Positions 10,101-20,876 of a stretch of DNA of 64,000 nucleotides are shown here, piece after piece. The stretch covers positions 252,821,533 through 252,885,532 of the forward strand of contig NC_081410.1 in assembly GCF_030272615.1 (NCBI RefSeq), given 5' to 3'. The DNA comes from Cryptomeria japonica. Lineage: Eukaryota; Streptophyta; Pinopsida; Cupressales; Cupressaceae. The position numbers were made by a program, and so were the translations under genes. The notes beneath the pieces are model-generated. The model did no database searches. It was not told the DNA's origin and saw nothing but the letters and a program-made list of their open reading frames with translations. Within the stretch, counting starts at the first letter, position 1. Each line of letters begins with the position of its first letter.

Positions 10101-11336
10101 TTAAGCATAGTATCTATGCAAGTGCATAGCATCTATAGGTTCTTTAAGAGGCCTACCATCTACATCCGCTATTTTGTAAGCACCTGATCCATAATCTTCA
10201 ATAACAATATACAGTCCAAGCCAATTAGGACTAAATTTTCCCTTTTCTTCAGGTAAGGCATTCACATTGCGCTGATTCTCATAGAGAACTAAGTCACCTA
10301 CTGAGAAGGAACGTTGAATAACCTTATCATTATAGCTTCATTGTAGAGTTTTGTGATACGCTTGAATATGCTCAAGAACATTTATACGCTATTCATCAAG
10401 CATCTCAAGCTGTTGAAGTCTTTGTTCTCTATAAGAGTCATCATCTACTATACCTTTGAGAGAAACTCTAAGTGATGGAATCTCTAACTCTAAAGGCATA
10501 ATAGCATTAGCACCATAAACAAGATTATAAGGGGTAGTTCCTGTAGCAATTCATACACTCGTTCGGTAGGCCCAAAGAGCATAGATTAGCTGAGTACTCC
10601 AATCCTTACCATGCTTATTCACGGTTTTGCGAAGAATTTGTTCAATTATCTTATTGGATGATTCAGCTTGACCATTTGATTGAGGATAGTATGGTGTAGA
10701 AAATTGATGTTTGATATGATATTTCTCGAAGAATTTCTTCACGTCCTTGTTCTTAAATGATGTCCCATTATCTGAGATTATAGTGGAAGGTATCCCGAAT
10801 CAAGAAATAATGTTTTCTAGAAGAAATCGACAAATCACTTCAGCAGTAGTACAGCGAAGGGGAACAACTTCTACGCACTTTGTAAAGTAATCTGTTGTGG
10901 TTATAATGAAAGTGTGTCCTTGAGATGAAGGAGGAGAGATTTTACCGATGAGATCCAACCCCCATGCAGAGAAAGGCCAAGAAGCTACATGAGAACGAAG
11001 TTCTTGGGTAGGAGCATGAATCAGATTATTGTGTTGTTGACATTGATGACATTTCTTAACAAATGAAAAAGAATCCTTCTGCATAGTTTGCCAATAGTAT
11101 CCCATACGAAGCAATCTTTGAACCAAGGATTTGCCTCCAAAATGCCCCCCACAGGCACCTGAATGTGCCTCTTCAAGAGCAATAGGGATTTTTGATTTGT
11201 TAAGACAGCGAAGGAGAAGACCGTTATAACCCCTTCGGTAAAGAACATTAGAAAGAATGATATATCTAGCGGACAACTTGCAGATTCTATCCCTAGTGTT
11301 CCTATTGGCGGAATCAGGAAAGGTACCATCGGTCAA
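10101..11336 (-). pseudogene. Integrase of element 2 pol (degenerate)
   Basis: Reading leftward: the HHCC module (EEAHSGACGGHFGGK, then CHQCQQ), the DDE core (GLDLIGKI, IISDNGTSF, QSNGQAESSNK) and the C-terminal module (GDLVLYENQ, NWLGLYIV, GSGAYKI). It ends at MHLHRYYA with a TAA at 10101-10103. Internal stops at 10800-10802 and 10551-10553 are both TGA where Arg is expected (R-GIP and V-R-I contexts). Two more stops lie near 10339 and 10396. All fit C-to-T change on the coding strand. Confidence 0.88.
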
Positions 11337-12620
11337 CTATCTTACGATATGCGAATACCATTCATCTGAGTCTATAAAGTCACAACATGTCACCAAGCTA
11401 GAATCATCTACAATAGCTGGAGAAATAAGGTTGTGAATAACAAATTTAAGATCAATCATAGGGTCCTCTAGAGATACAAGAGAAGCCACACATGCCATTG
11501 CATCCGCATGTCGACTATCTTTTCAAGGAACAGGTTCCATGGTATAAGAATTGAATTTTTGTAACAAAGAGATAGCAAGGTCTTTATATTGTGATAATTT
11601 GTCTTGTTTTGCTTGATACAATCCTGTTACTTGTCTTATAATCAATTGAGAATCTCCATAAATATGTATGTGCTTTACATTCAAAGCCAAGGCTGCCTTT
11701 ATTCCTGCTATAAGAGCCTCATACTCAGTAATGTTATTGGTACATAGGAAATTGAGACGATAAGATAAGGGAATGGATTTCTTTGTAGGAGAAATTAGAA
11801 CAACACCTGCCCCCAATCCCGTACGACACTTAGAGCCATCAAAGTACAACTCCCAAGTTTCATCTTTCCCTATACAAAGAATGAAGTCATCGGGAAAAGA
11901 CTCAGGATTAGGGAAGGAGAAAGGTGAAGGGGCCTCAACTAATTGATCGGTCAACGCTTGCCCTTTAATTGCTCTTTGTGAAACAAATTTAAGGTCAAAT
12001 TTAGTTAACATCATAACCCACTTAGCTAGGCGTCCTGATAAATCAGTTTTAGAGAAAAGATGCTTCAAAGGATCAAACTTTACCATTACGTGGACTTCTG
12101 AATTTAAAAGATAATGTCTCAATTTCTGAGTCGCAAACACCAAGGCCAAGCATTGTCTTTCTATCGCGGAATATCGGGTTTCATAATCGAGTAAGGTATG
12201 ACTTATATAATAAATCGGACACTCCTTACCATCTTTATCATGTTGTGCCAATAATGCTGCAAGAGCATGAGGGGAAGCAGCTGTATAAAGAAGAAAGGGT
12301 TTAGAAGGTTCGGCGGGTTGAAGGATAGGAGGATTAGCCAAATATACTTTTGAATCTTCAAATGCTTGCTGACAATATTCGTTCCATTGAAAAGTGATAT
12401 TCTTTTTGAGAAGTTGAGTAAAAGGAAAAGTACGATCCGCAAGTTGAGATACAAACCTACGAATAGCTTGAATCTTTCCTTGTAAGCTTTTGAGTTGAGA
12501 CACATTTCTAGGAGGTGGCATGTTGACAATAGCATCTATTTTCTTAGTGTCCACCTCAATCCCATGATGCGAAACTATGAATCCTAATAGTTTTCCACTA
12601 TCCACACCAAAAACACCTTT
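11337..12620 (-). pseudogene. RT thumb and two RNase H domains of element 2
   Basis: The segment from 12605 to 11523 is open for 360 codons. It begins with SGKLLGFIVSHHGIEVD (end of RT) and continues with QLKSLQGKIQAIRRFV. The Gypsy RNase H follows (YISHTLLDYE, YSAIERQCLALVFATQKLRHY). Then comes a second, plant/archaeal-type RNase H (WELYFDGSKCRTGLGAGVVL, LCTNNITEYEALIAGI, IYGDSQLIIRQV) with its acidic residues present. A TGA at 11523-11525 and a TAG at 11337-11339 separate it from the integrase. The second RNase H marks the Tat lineage. Confidence 0.9.
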
Positions 12621-13163
12621 TCAGGGATTCAAGCGCATGTGATATTTACGAATTCTTTCAAAGATTTGACGAAGGATCTTAATATGATCTATACAGAGAA
12701 TGGATTTGGCTAAAATATCATCAACATAATCTTCTAAAATCTTATGCATATAATCATGAAAGATAAGGGTCATCGCTCGTTGATAAGTTGTGCCAGTGTT
12801 TTTAAGTCCAAAAGGCATCATCACCGAACAAAACGTACCCCAAGGAGTGGTGAAAGCAGCTTTGAATTGATCTTGAGGATTAATGAAAATTTGATTGTAT
12901 CTTGAAAAACCATCCATGAAGGATAACAAAGCATGTCCTACTGTAGAATCAACTATCATGTCAATGTTTGGGAGAGGGAAATCATCTTTTAAAGAAGCCT
13001 TATTTAAATCTCGAAAGTCGGTACACATTCTTATTTTATTATCTGATTTAGCCATAGCGACAATATTTGAAATCCACGGGGAATAATCAATAGGGCGGAT
13101 AAATCCAGCCTCCAATAATTTTTCAATCTCAGCCTTAACAAGCAAAGCTACCTTAGGATTCAT
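12621..13163 (-). pseudogene. Reverse transcriptase core of element 2
   Basis: Contains ALLVKAEIEKLLEAGFIRP, RMCTDFRDLNKA, PLPNIDMIVD, MDGFSRYNQI, the TPWGTFCSVMMPFGL block and the catalytic YVDD. It stops with TGA at 12621-12623 after RLNP, where the family continues with a basic residue. Finger and palm blocks are complete in order. Confidence 0.92.
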
Positions 13164-13166
13164 TTT

Positions 13167-14714
13167 TCAAATCTTTTGTTTCACAGGCTTAGCATCGGGA
13201 ACTAAGACAATATTATGAGTAACAATCTTAGGATCTATACCAGGCATGTCAGAATATGTCCAAGCAAAGACCTCAGGGAATTCACGCAATAAATCTGCAT
13301 ATTGTTTTTGTTCTTCTTCATCCAAACACTTTCCAATTTTAATAACTTTTTCTTCATTGCAAGGATCGATCTTAACATCAATGGTGTCACTTATGAGAAG
13401 ATTACTTTGTTGAGGAATATCCTTTAATTGAGGGAACTTTTCCACAATCTCATCATTATCAATCTCTCTTCCAAAATAAGCTTCAGTGTTCAAACAATAA
13501 GGAAATCCTCTATTGTGATGATAATGAGGAAGAGTATCATATGCTCCTAAAAACTCAGCTAAAGCATCATCGGTAGGAAAGACATCTAAAGCATAGGCAC
13601 ACGAAGGATCCCCATCAATATACTCAGGGTGTCTCATTGGTAGAGATGTAGAAATAACATTAACACTAACACATGGTCTCTTAGAAGCTTTAGTGCGCTT
13701 GTAGGGATTATAACCAAGTCCAAAGGTCTCATCATAAAGATTATTCCCTAGAGGAACCTTTATCCCTTGTTCATGAGCGCTACAACCATTTCCATTATAC
13801 CCATACTTAGCTAAAATATGAAAACCATGACCATAACGATTAGCCATTTCAGAAAGAGAAGGTGGTTTTTCATAAGACAAAGAATCAAATCCTTCAGAAT
13901 TAGAGGTGTGAGGAGAAGAAGTTTGAGAAGCGGCCACAAAATTATTGTTCATAGGTTCAGGTAAGATTGATTGATTTTTAGTTTCTTCCTTCTTTTTAAC
14001 TTTAAGCTCTCTAGGAGGAACCCTATACTCACCTACAAAGGTGGGATTAAAATCAAGAGATCCCCAATCATCTTCTGCGAGAACCTTCTCAAGATCAAAA
14101 GCCTTTTCATGTGTAGATTCAAGCTGAGATGAATCTTCTTTAGGAACTTCAGGCTCATCCAAAGAATTTTGATTATCAGAGGATGATGATTCATCCATAG
14201 GTATCTTGTTTAAAGAGTCATCACTAGAAGAGGAAGGTTCAGAAGAACCCCCTTTGGAAGTAGATGTTTGCAAACAAGCTTGAAAATTAGTATCACCTAT
14301 CAAGGTATATGTCTTATTGTTATAAATAAATTTAACTTGTCTATGCAATGTAGAGGGGACAGCTTGCATACTGTGAATCCAAGGTCTCCCTAATAACAAG
14401 TTGTATGTTAGATTTCCCGACATAACATGGATAGGAGTAGGCAAAGTAACAGGTCCCACTATGAGGGGTAAGGTGATAATACCTAATGAAGACTTAGCCA
14501 CATTATCAAAGCCTCGAATGGGATGAGAGTCAGGCTCAATAAGGGATGTATCCACATTCATCTTATGCAATAGATTAATGCTACACACATTAAGGCTAGA
14601 GCCATTATCTACCAGTGTTCGTCTTATAGCAGTGTCATATATGATAACCACAATCATCAAGGGATCATATTGATGTTGAATTTCACTAGTAGGCAATTCA
14701 TCTTGAGTAAACAC
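13167..14714 (-). pseudogene. Protease, G-patch and pre-RT linker of element 2
   Basis: The protease shows the active-site block LVDNGSSLNVC (D-N-G, as in many Tat elements) and the downstream LLLGRPWIHS block. A glycine-rich G-patch-like stretch (GFHILAKYGYNGNGCSAHEQ, then GLGYNPYKR) follows, as is common before RT in this lineage. The linker ends with DMPGIDPKIV and PVKQKI before a TGA at 13167-13169 where Arg is expected. It is separated from the upstream ORF only by a TAG at 14718-14720, so the two were probably one gag-pro frame. Confidence 0.88.
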
Positions 14715-14717
14715 AAT

Positions 14718-15647
14718 CTAAGCTTTAGGATTCATCACAGAGTTAACCAAAGACACTATATTACTAGATGTATTAGGTGGAGGAACATTCAAATCTTTCA
14801 AGGCATCTTGTAACATTCCATGATGAGTGGAAGAAGTTTGGATCAAATCCCAAAGGGATATCTTAGCAGGGGTATCTTTAAGTTGTTCTATGAGATCATA
14901 TTCCTTACCAAGAACTTGTGAAATACGTGGAGCTTGCGGAAGAATTGGTTGAGGATTAGGAAGAGAAACTGGAGTAACAGGAGGAGGATTAGGTTGCCTA
15001 TTATTTCTAGTATGATAAGTATGGGCAACCACATTATAACTCTCTCTAGTTAATTGCTTGGCATAACTATAAGGACTTATAGGTTTTCTTCCTTGCACAG
15101 TGATGATAGGTTTATTCGGAGTAAGAAAGGAATCATGACCATACCCTCCTTGGACAGTAAGGAGAGGTGATTTAGGAACTTGAAAGGTGGGAGAAGGATA
15201 AGCACCTTGGACTTCAAAGAGAGGCTTATTATGCTCTTTCAGGTTTATCATGTTAACTAATTTAGAAGTTTTGTTCTTGTTTAAAGATTTTGATAAAGCC
15301 ACAAAGTCATCAAGAGCATCATCCAACAAAGCATGATCATATCTATTAAAAGGTTTATCTTTTGATTCAGAAGGAGACATCTCTTCATAGAGGGGATCAT
15401 TGAAAACAACCATGTTACTAGATTTAGTGGAAGAGTTGATAGGAATGTACCCTTGAGAGGAATCATTCGACTTATCTTTCTCATCAAAACGAAATGGCAT
15501 AGTAACAATGTTTATGAGTTTTTGGTAAAATGAAGGTTTGGTATCTTTAGGGTTCAAAAACTCATCTAAAGCTTCATCTAATTCATCTTGGCTATATTCA
15601 TAATCAACATAATTGCATACATCATCATAAATATGAACATCTTGCAA
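14718..15647 (-). CDS. Gag-position ORF of element 2, no recognisable capsid or zinc knuckle
   Basis: A 309-residue ORF starts 200 bases inside the PBS. Its last ~60 residues (EQLKDTPAKISLWDLIQTSS, LQDALKDL) match the linker just before protease in Tat gag-pol. The rest is unfamiliar: two similar acidic motifs (DELDEALDEFL near residue 20 and LLDDALDDFVAL near 108), each followed by KLINIV or KLVNMI. Then come three VQG repeats (residues ~140-200) and a Pro-rich stretch. No retrotransposon gag capsid block and no CCHC knuckle are present, and there is no room for them upstream. This may be a deletion derivative or a family with a novel structural protein. The function is unknown. Confidence 0.6.
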   Translation of the reverse strand: MQDVHIYDDVCNYVDYEYSQDELDEALDEFLNPKDTKPSFYQKLINIVTMPFRFDEKDKSNDSSQGYIPINSSTKSSNMVVFNDPLYEEMSPSESKDKPFNRYDHALLDDALDDFVALSKSLNKNKTSKLVNMINLKEHNKPLFEVQGAYPSPTFQVPKSPLLTVQGGYGHDSFLTPNKPIITVQGRKPISPYSYAKQLTRESYNVVAHTYHTRNNRQPNPPPVTPVSLPNPQPILPQAPRISQVLGKEYDLIEQLKDTPAKISLWDLIQTSSTHHGMLQDALKDLNVPPPNTSSNIVSLVNSVMNPKA

Positions 15648-15846
15648 ATAAAAATCTGAAATTTTGAAATAAAGATTGCATAAAACTTAAACACACAATG
15701 CAAAGAAACACACTCTTTCTTTTCCCTCTTTTTTTTTTTTTTTTCTCTTTTTTTTTTTTTTTTAAATGAAAACGAAACTTAAACGAAACACATTAAATCT
15801 AGATCTAGATCTAACAAATGTAATGCAAGAGAAATCAATAATAAGA
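15648..15846 (-). other. Leader of element 2
   Basis: Short 5' leader between PBS and the first ORF. It contains two long pyrimidine/T tracts on the + strand (about 15719-15764), so a purine-rich run in element sense. No coding signal. Confidence 0.6.
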
Positions 15847-15864
15847 TTCACGTCGGGTTCACCA
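15847..15864 (-). promoter_or_regulatory. Primer binding site of element 2
   Basis: In element sense it reads TGGTGAACCCGACGTGAA, three bases inside the 5' LTR end (ACACA-TTT-TGG). The TGG start is the complement of a tRNA CCA tail. I could not assign the tRNA from memory. Confidence 0.7.
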
Positions 15865-16296
15865 AAATGTGTAGGGGAAAAAGCGAGACTAGGCTAACAT
15901 GCCCTAATCCTACCTTTTGACACACATTGTGGAATACGAAAGAGCCTAGAGGTATCAGACAATTGGCTACTTCTTCTTGTGGAAGAGAGAGCCACAGGCT
16001 ACCTATTAGGGTTTCTATTCCTTTGTTGTAATTGAAAGATAAAATGATGCAAGTTCAATTCCTAACCTTAAAGTGCAAGTATGAACTAATAACAAGATTG
16101 CAGAATTGAGATTAAACAATGGAAAACTATAAACACAAGGACAAGACAAGAATGCAGATGCATACCCGGAGTTAAAATCTGAGTGAAAATGTTCAGGACG
16201 AGGGCGTAGGCACCACTGTCCTGATTCTGCTCCTGAAACTGCTGTTTTGCAACTTGAAAAGCTGTCGAAAATGCCGAAACTTGCTGTCTGACAGAA

Positions 16297-16356
16297 GGAC
16301 CAGGGCGCCCAGCGCCCTTGTCCCAGGGACTAGGGCGCCTAGCACCCCTGTCCTGG
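16297..16356. repeat. GC-rich 30-bp tandem repeat, two copies
   Basis: The counterpart of 5186-5278. Copies start at 16297 and 16327, one copy fewer than in the other LTR. Confidence 0.8.
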
Positions 16357-16850
16357 TCTTTTGTCCTAAAATTTGGTGTGTAGCTCAGTTTCTGTCTGCT
16401 TCTACCGGATCTGCAACTTACGACATTGTCCGAATCCTGAAATCTGCACTTATATTTGAAAAGGTATGGTGGGCGGCTATATAGGGTTTTGCCTTAGTCA
16501 AACCCTCGCTTTGGTGATTTCCACCTCCACAAATAGCCAAGTTGTATTGTAAAAGTAGTGTGTGTGCAAGATTCTAAAATGCAAGTAAGCAAACTAGAGC
16601 AACCTAGAAAGTAAACCCTAATTTCTTGTAAATGATAATGTAAATGCTCTAAATCAAGATGCAAAGTGATCTAAAGCATGAATACAAATGATATAATGAG
16701 GCTTATGCAAAGACATGAAAACAACATGAAATCATACCCAACCCCAAGGGAGGGGTACAAGCCAATCTTCAGTCGGTGATCCCCTATTGCTCTTCAATGT
16801 CTTCAAAGCCCTAAATGGATGAAAGAAATTGATGAATGCTTGATGGGTGG

Positions 16851-18115
16851 TGTTGGGTCTCAAATAAACAGATTGGATAGGTTCTAAGAAAATGCCAACT
16901 CCTATGATCAAACCCTCCAATTGACTTGGCCAACTTATAGAGTGAACCTATTTGGTTACTAACTCTCTCACTTTAGGCTCTGCAGGACCTAGGCGGGTAT
17001 ACCTACTCACTAGTTGTTCCTTCAACCAATGCTTTTTATAGTAGATTTAGTGTCTTAATTTGATATCTCCTAGTCTCAGAATGGCATAAGTTTCTTAAAC
17101 AGATCGATTTCAGATGTGTGTATTGATCTATGTATCTTACAAAAGTATATATATTACACTTTGGCTAAATTACCTACTATACCTACTCTACTAATCCTAA
17201 TGCTTAAAATTAAAGGGTAACTGGTATGGTTAAAGGGTTTGTTTACAAATGATCAGTGTCTTTCCTCTTATTTGGGCTACAGAGTCTTATATTTCATCAA
17301 GACTTATTGTGTAAATTTATGAGACAATTTTTAAACCCACCCCCTCTGGGCGAGTTTGTTAGTTACTGTTTCTTATGAGCTCTACTTCAATGTCTATATT
17401 GTAAACTGCTTGAATGAATTTAACCCTAACTTTAAGAGACCATCCAAGGAAGAAATACATGGAACAATTACAATTCACAAGTAAATCTTCTTTTATCCAA
17501 ATCTACAATATGAAACACAAAATTTCACTGGAAGAACACAAATAACCTTATCTCCTTTAGATAATATCACAAGCAACTGCCTTCTAAAAATATGTTAACT
17601 CTCAACACATATGAGAAAGAAAATGCAACTGGTTATTTTTGATAAAAAGTTTAAAAGTACAAAATTGCCTCCACCTCTTGTATCTCTATTCTCTCCTTTT
17701 CTCCTCTCTTTACATTTTACATCACACATATATATGTATTTGAATGGTTTTCATACCCCTTTGGGTGAAAAGACACCCCCCTTTTAAATAAAAATAATTC
17801 CAAATCCCGAAATTGCCTTAGTTTATGTAATTAATTGTCACTTTACAAGTTGTTTAGGCATATTAGAGGTATTTTAAGGCTATTTTATGGGTATATAATG
17901 GATAAATGGTCTTTAAATGATGTAAATACCCCCTTTGGTGCTTCAAACTCCATTTTTTATGCCCATTATTGTGTTTATGTTATGGTTTCATATTGTGCAA
18001 CAAATATAAAATATATTACTTGTACCTATTCAATATATATATATATTTAGAATTTTTCTTGCTCCTTGTCTTGGAATTTGGAATTCTAAAAATTGCAAAT
18101 TTTAGGGTTCCAACA
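16851..18115. mobile_element. Solo LTR, 1265 bp, perfect GGTGG target duplication
   Basis: It begins TGTTGGGTC and ends GGTTCCAACA, so the ends are inverted TGTTGG/CCAACA. GGTGG flanks it at 16846-16850 and 18116-18120. The sequence on both sides continues the element 2 LTR (compare 5755-5775), which proves a single insertion. No internal domain is present, so the element was lost by LTR-LTR recombination. There is no coding signal. The superfamily is not resolved. Confidence 0.93.
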
Positions 18116-18736
18116 GGTGGATGTTGAATGTTGTTGAAGTCTTCAAAGATCTGCTTTTTTGCTGCATAGAAGGTCCCTTAAACCAAATTCGGATCCTTTC
18201 AAATGAAGAAAGAGAGCTTTTATATATGAAACCCTAGGTCTTAATTTCAACTTTTGGCCGACCCAGAGATTGAATCTCCCGCTAATTTCTTGGGGTTAAG
18301 CTTTATTTTATGATTGGATTGCGCTCCTAAAATTTTGAGAAAAATGTCGGGGACCATGTGCACTCCGGGCGCCATGGTCCCGACAACTTTTCACCAAATT
18401 TTCAGGGTCGTCGGATATGATAATTTTAGAGAGAATCCCGAAGTTACAGGTGATTTCGAGATGTTTTGACCCCCGAAATCAAGCCCCCAAGTTCAAAATA
18501 GGACCTAATTAGGGTTTTTGATTAAATGATGTATTGGAGGAATAAAATGAAAGGGGCACACTTTAATGAAAGGGCCCAACTAGAAGATGATGAAATAAGA
18601 CCTTAGACTTAATTAATTTGATTAATTAAGTGCTAAAGGAAAATGCGATGCAAAGTGCAAGATGCGCCAAGGCGGGAGCTAAACCCAGTGTGAGATTGTA
18701 CCACCCTAGCAAGTGCGTACAATTTACGATGCTACA

Positions 18737-19040
18737 AAAACCAGACGATCTGATCATGTCTTATACAGGATGAATCCTTCCTGAAACCAGATGCTCTGAT
18801 CATGTCTTATACAGGATGAATCCTTCCTGAAACCAGATGTTCGTTGTGATCGATCATGTCTTATACAGGATGAATCCTTCCTGAAACCAGATGCTCTTAT
18901 CATGTCTTATATAGGATGAAACCTTCCTGAAACTAGACATTGTGATCAATCATGTCTTATATAGGATGAATCCTTCCTGAAACCAGACACTTTGATCATC
19001 TTTGTCTTATACAGGATGAATTCTTCTTGAAACCAGATTG
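18737..19040 (+). repeat. 51-bp minisatellite, right part
   Basis: The continuation of the array cut at 4756. Units start near 18756, 18802, 18856, 18902, 18952 and 19002, so lengths vary from 46 to 54 bp, unlike the exact 51 of the left part. The last copy is degenerate. Confidence 0.9.
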
Positions 19041-19245
19041 AATCTAAATCTTATCAATCGAATCAAATCAAATTTATTGGGATATCAATTTCGCAAAACT
19101 CCAAAGATCAAATACCTCAATTGATCTCCTGAGGGGGCATCACCATACCGTAATCTATAAATCAAGAGTCGGGGCATCCTATCAAACCAATATCAACATC
19201 AAAACAAGATTATTCTTTGAATCAATGCGTCATCACACCTTGCTT

Positions 19246-19260
19246 CAAAGAGGGGCAAAA
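19246..19260 (+). promoter_or_regulatory. Polypurine tract of element 1
   Basis: CAAAGAGGGGCAAAA directly precedes the LTR start TGTAGACAC at 19261. It sits after the minisatellite, in the right place and orientation for the + strand element. Confidence 0.85.
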
Positions 19261-20038
19261 TGTAGACACTTAAAAATAATTATTTTAATTATTTTTAATT
19301 CCTCACATAATTAATTAATTAATAATGTTAATTAAAATTCTTCTCAATATTAATTAAATATAATTAATATTGTCACTATAGCATATGATTGATTTATTTA
19401 ATAAATCAATCCCTTTCTTTATTCTTCTAAAAAATCAAATCCTCACAAATCTTCCTCTTAGCTAATTAATTTCAATTAATTAGTTAGCCTACATGATTCC
19501 TACAAATCATCTTCTTAATTCATCATTAACCTAATAAATTCTTCTAGAAACTCCCTAAACTCACTTAACATTATTCTTCTAATTTTTTATTCCCTCCACT
19601 CATTCTCTCTCCTAGTCAAATTCTCCTACAAATATAAATCCCACCTAACATTTCCTCTAATTCCCCTCCTAATGAGTCGTTAATGGCTAATCATCATGAT
19701 TAGCCACAAAGTCAACTCTTTGTCCTTTCATCTAGCCACTAGCTGTAAATGCTCTTTTTCTAGATGAATGTAAGATTTTCGAAATCTCACATTCCTCTAG
19801 GCATTTCCCTCTCCCAAGGAATTTTTAATTCCTTTTTATTCTTCTAATCCCCATAATATCCGTTTTTGGAGAATTTTTAATTCCTCCAATGCATCTTGTA
19901 GAGTGTGGAGATACGAAATGCCTTTAAGGCATATTTCTTGGTCTCCACACCCTCTCTTGGACCTTGTGTGACCTCACAAGTAAATCTTAGCCCTTCATCT
20001 AGAATTCATCCTAGCCATCCATTTTCCTCTCCTCTTCC

Positions 20039-20047
20039 TATAAAATA
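20039..20047 (+). promoter_or_regulatory. TATA box in element 1 LTR
   Basis: TATAAAATA lies about 780 bases into the LTR, following a CT-rich stretch. Position and form fit an LTR promoter. Confidence 0.5.
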
Positions 20048-20492
20048 GGGTTCCATCCCTTCATTCAAAAAACATCTTGAAATCCAGTAAGCTTATGCTG
20101 CCCTTTTGAGCCCAGGAAATCATCTTGGCAACTTGATCATCTCATCCTTATCATTCATCCTAATCATTTGTGCACAATATTGGAGAGCCATCCACATCCA
20201 ACAATCAAAGGAGCACATCAAGTGGAGCATTATCAAGGGGCACCTTCACTTCATCAAGCTCAATCCGAAGGAGAAGGTAAAATAGCAAGGTGAAATGGTC
20301 TTTTAATGATATTTTAGCATTCTGCATGTTTATTTCGTTATCTTTTGATCAGTTTACCTTTCAAATCTATTTTTCCCCTCTTCAGTCAATTATCTAGTTC
20401 CCATAGGTCAGTAGAGCGTGGAGGGAACCAAATCAGGGGCTTAGAGAGTCATGCATGAGTTTTCAGGTAGTTTGGAGCCGTTGATAGCAGTT

Positions 20493-20753
20493 TCCTAAAA
20501 TTTAGGAGGGATCCCTATTTTTTAGGGATTGAATGGCAGTGGTCTTGGGGGCATCCAGAGACCTCTTGAAACATTTTGAAGACTTTGAGTGCATCTCCTA
20601 TTTTAAGGAGGCGCTCCTATTTTTTAGGAGGAACTCCCACTTCACTGACAAACATCTCGAAGGTGCACACAACAGAGGGGAACCATTGGGATTCAGTTTT
20701 AGGTTGATAGGTCCAGTCTCCTACTTTTTAGGCGAATCCCTAGATTTTAGGGG
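20493..20753. repeat. Cluster of six short CCTA/TAGG hairpins
   Basis: Short inverted repeats with CCTA-type arms round A/T loops lie at 20493-20507, 20513-20527, 20595-20610, 20614-20630, 20720-20732 and 20738-20753 (for example CTCCTATTTTTTAGGAG). The last has an offset arm. The ORF through here (20533-20826) has no recognisable features and I do not call it. Confidence 0.6.
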
Positions 20754-20854
20754 AATTATAGCTGTTGGCTTACATGACTTAGGTATTATTCACAGGCAGG
20801 TGGCTTCAACCAGTTTGCAGTTTTGAGTTTATTTGAGCACTCGATGAATAAAAT

Positions 20855-20876
20855 AGGAAATATTAAAATATTTCCT
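20855..20876. repeat. Perfect 10-bp inverted repeat
   Basis: AGGAAATATT (20855-20864) and AATATTTCCT (20867-20876) are separated by two bases, about 100 bp past the hairpin cluster. Confidence 0.6.

Larger units (their letters stand above)
4757..18736 (-). mobile_element. Tat-type Ty3/Gypsy element 2 with antisense PMD gene
   Basis: A 13,980-bp element reading leftward. Its LTRs are 4757-6388 (3') and 15868-18736 (5', including a later solo-LTR insertion), with ends TGTAG...ACACA in element sense. The PBS is at 15847-15864 and the PPT at 6389-6403. Coding order on the - strand is an unfamiliar ORF, protease with G-patch, RT, two RNases H and integrase ending at 10101. On the + strand, between integrase and 3' LTR, lies a split PMD gene (6971-9492). 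It inserted into the minisatellite of element 1. No capsid or zinc knuckle is visible, so this copy could not build particles unaided. Confidence 0.93.
15868..18736 (-). repeat. 5' LTR of element 2, with a solo LTR inserted
   Basis: Pairs with 4757-6388. It is 2869 bp because of the 1265-bp solo LTR at 16851-18115 plus a 5-bp duplication. Removing these leaves about 1.6 kb. It ends in ...GATGCTACA at 18736. Confidence 0.95.

Noticed and set aside
4521-19040. Regular repeats that could suggest a CRISPR array
   Set aside because: Units are contiguous without unique spacers, in a plant retroelement; it is a minisatellite.
20533-20826. 97-residue + strand ORF
   Set aside because: Inside probable LTR sequence, overlapping the hairpin cluster. 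No domain and no relation to neighbouring frames.
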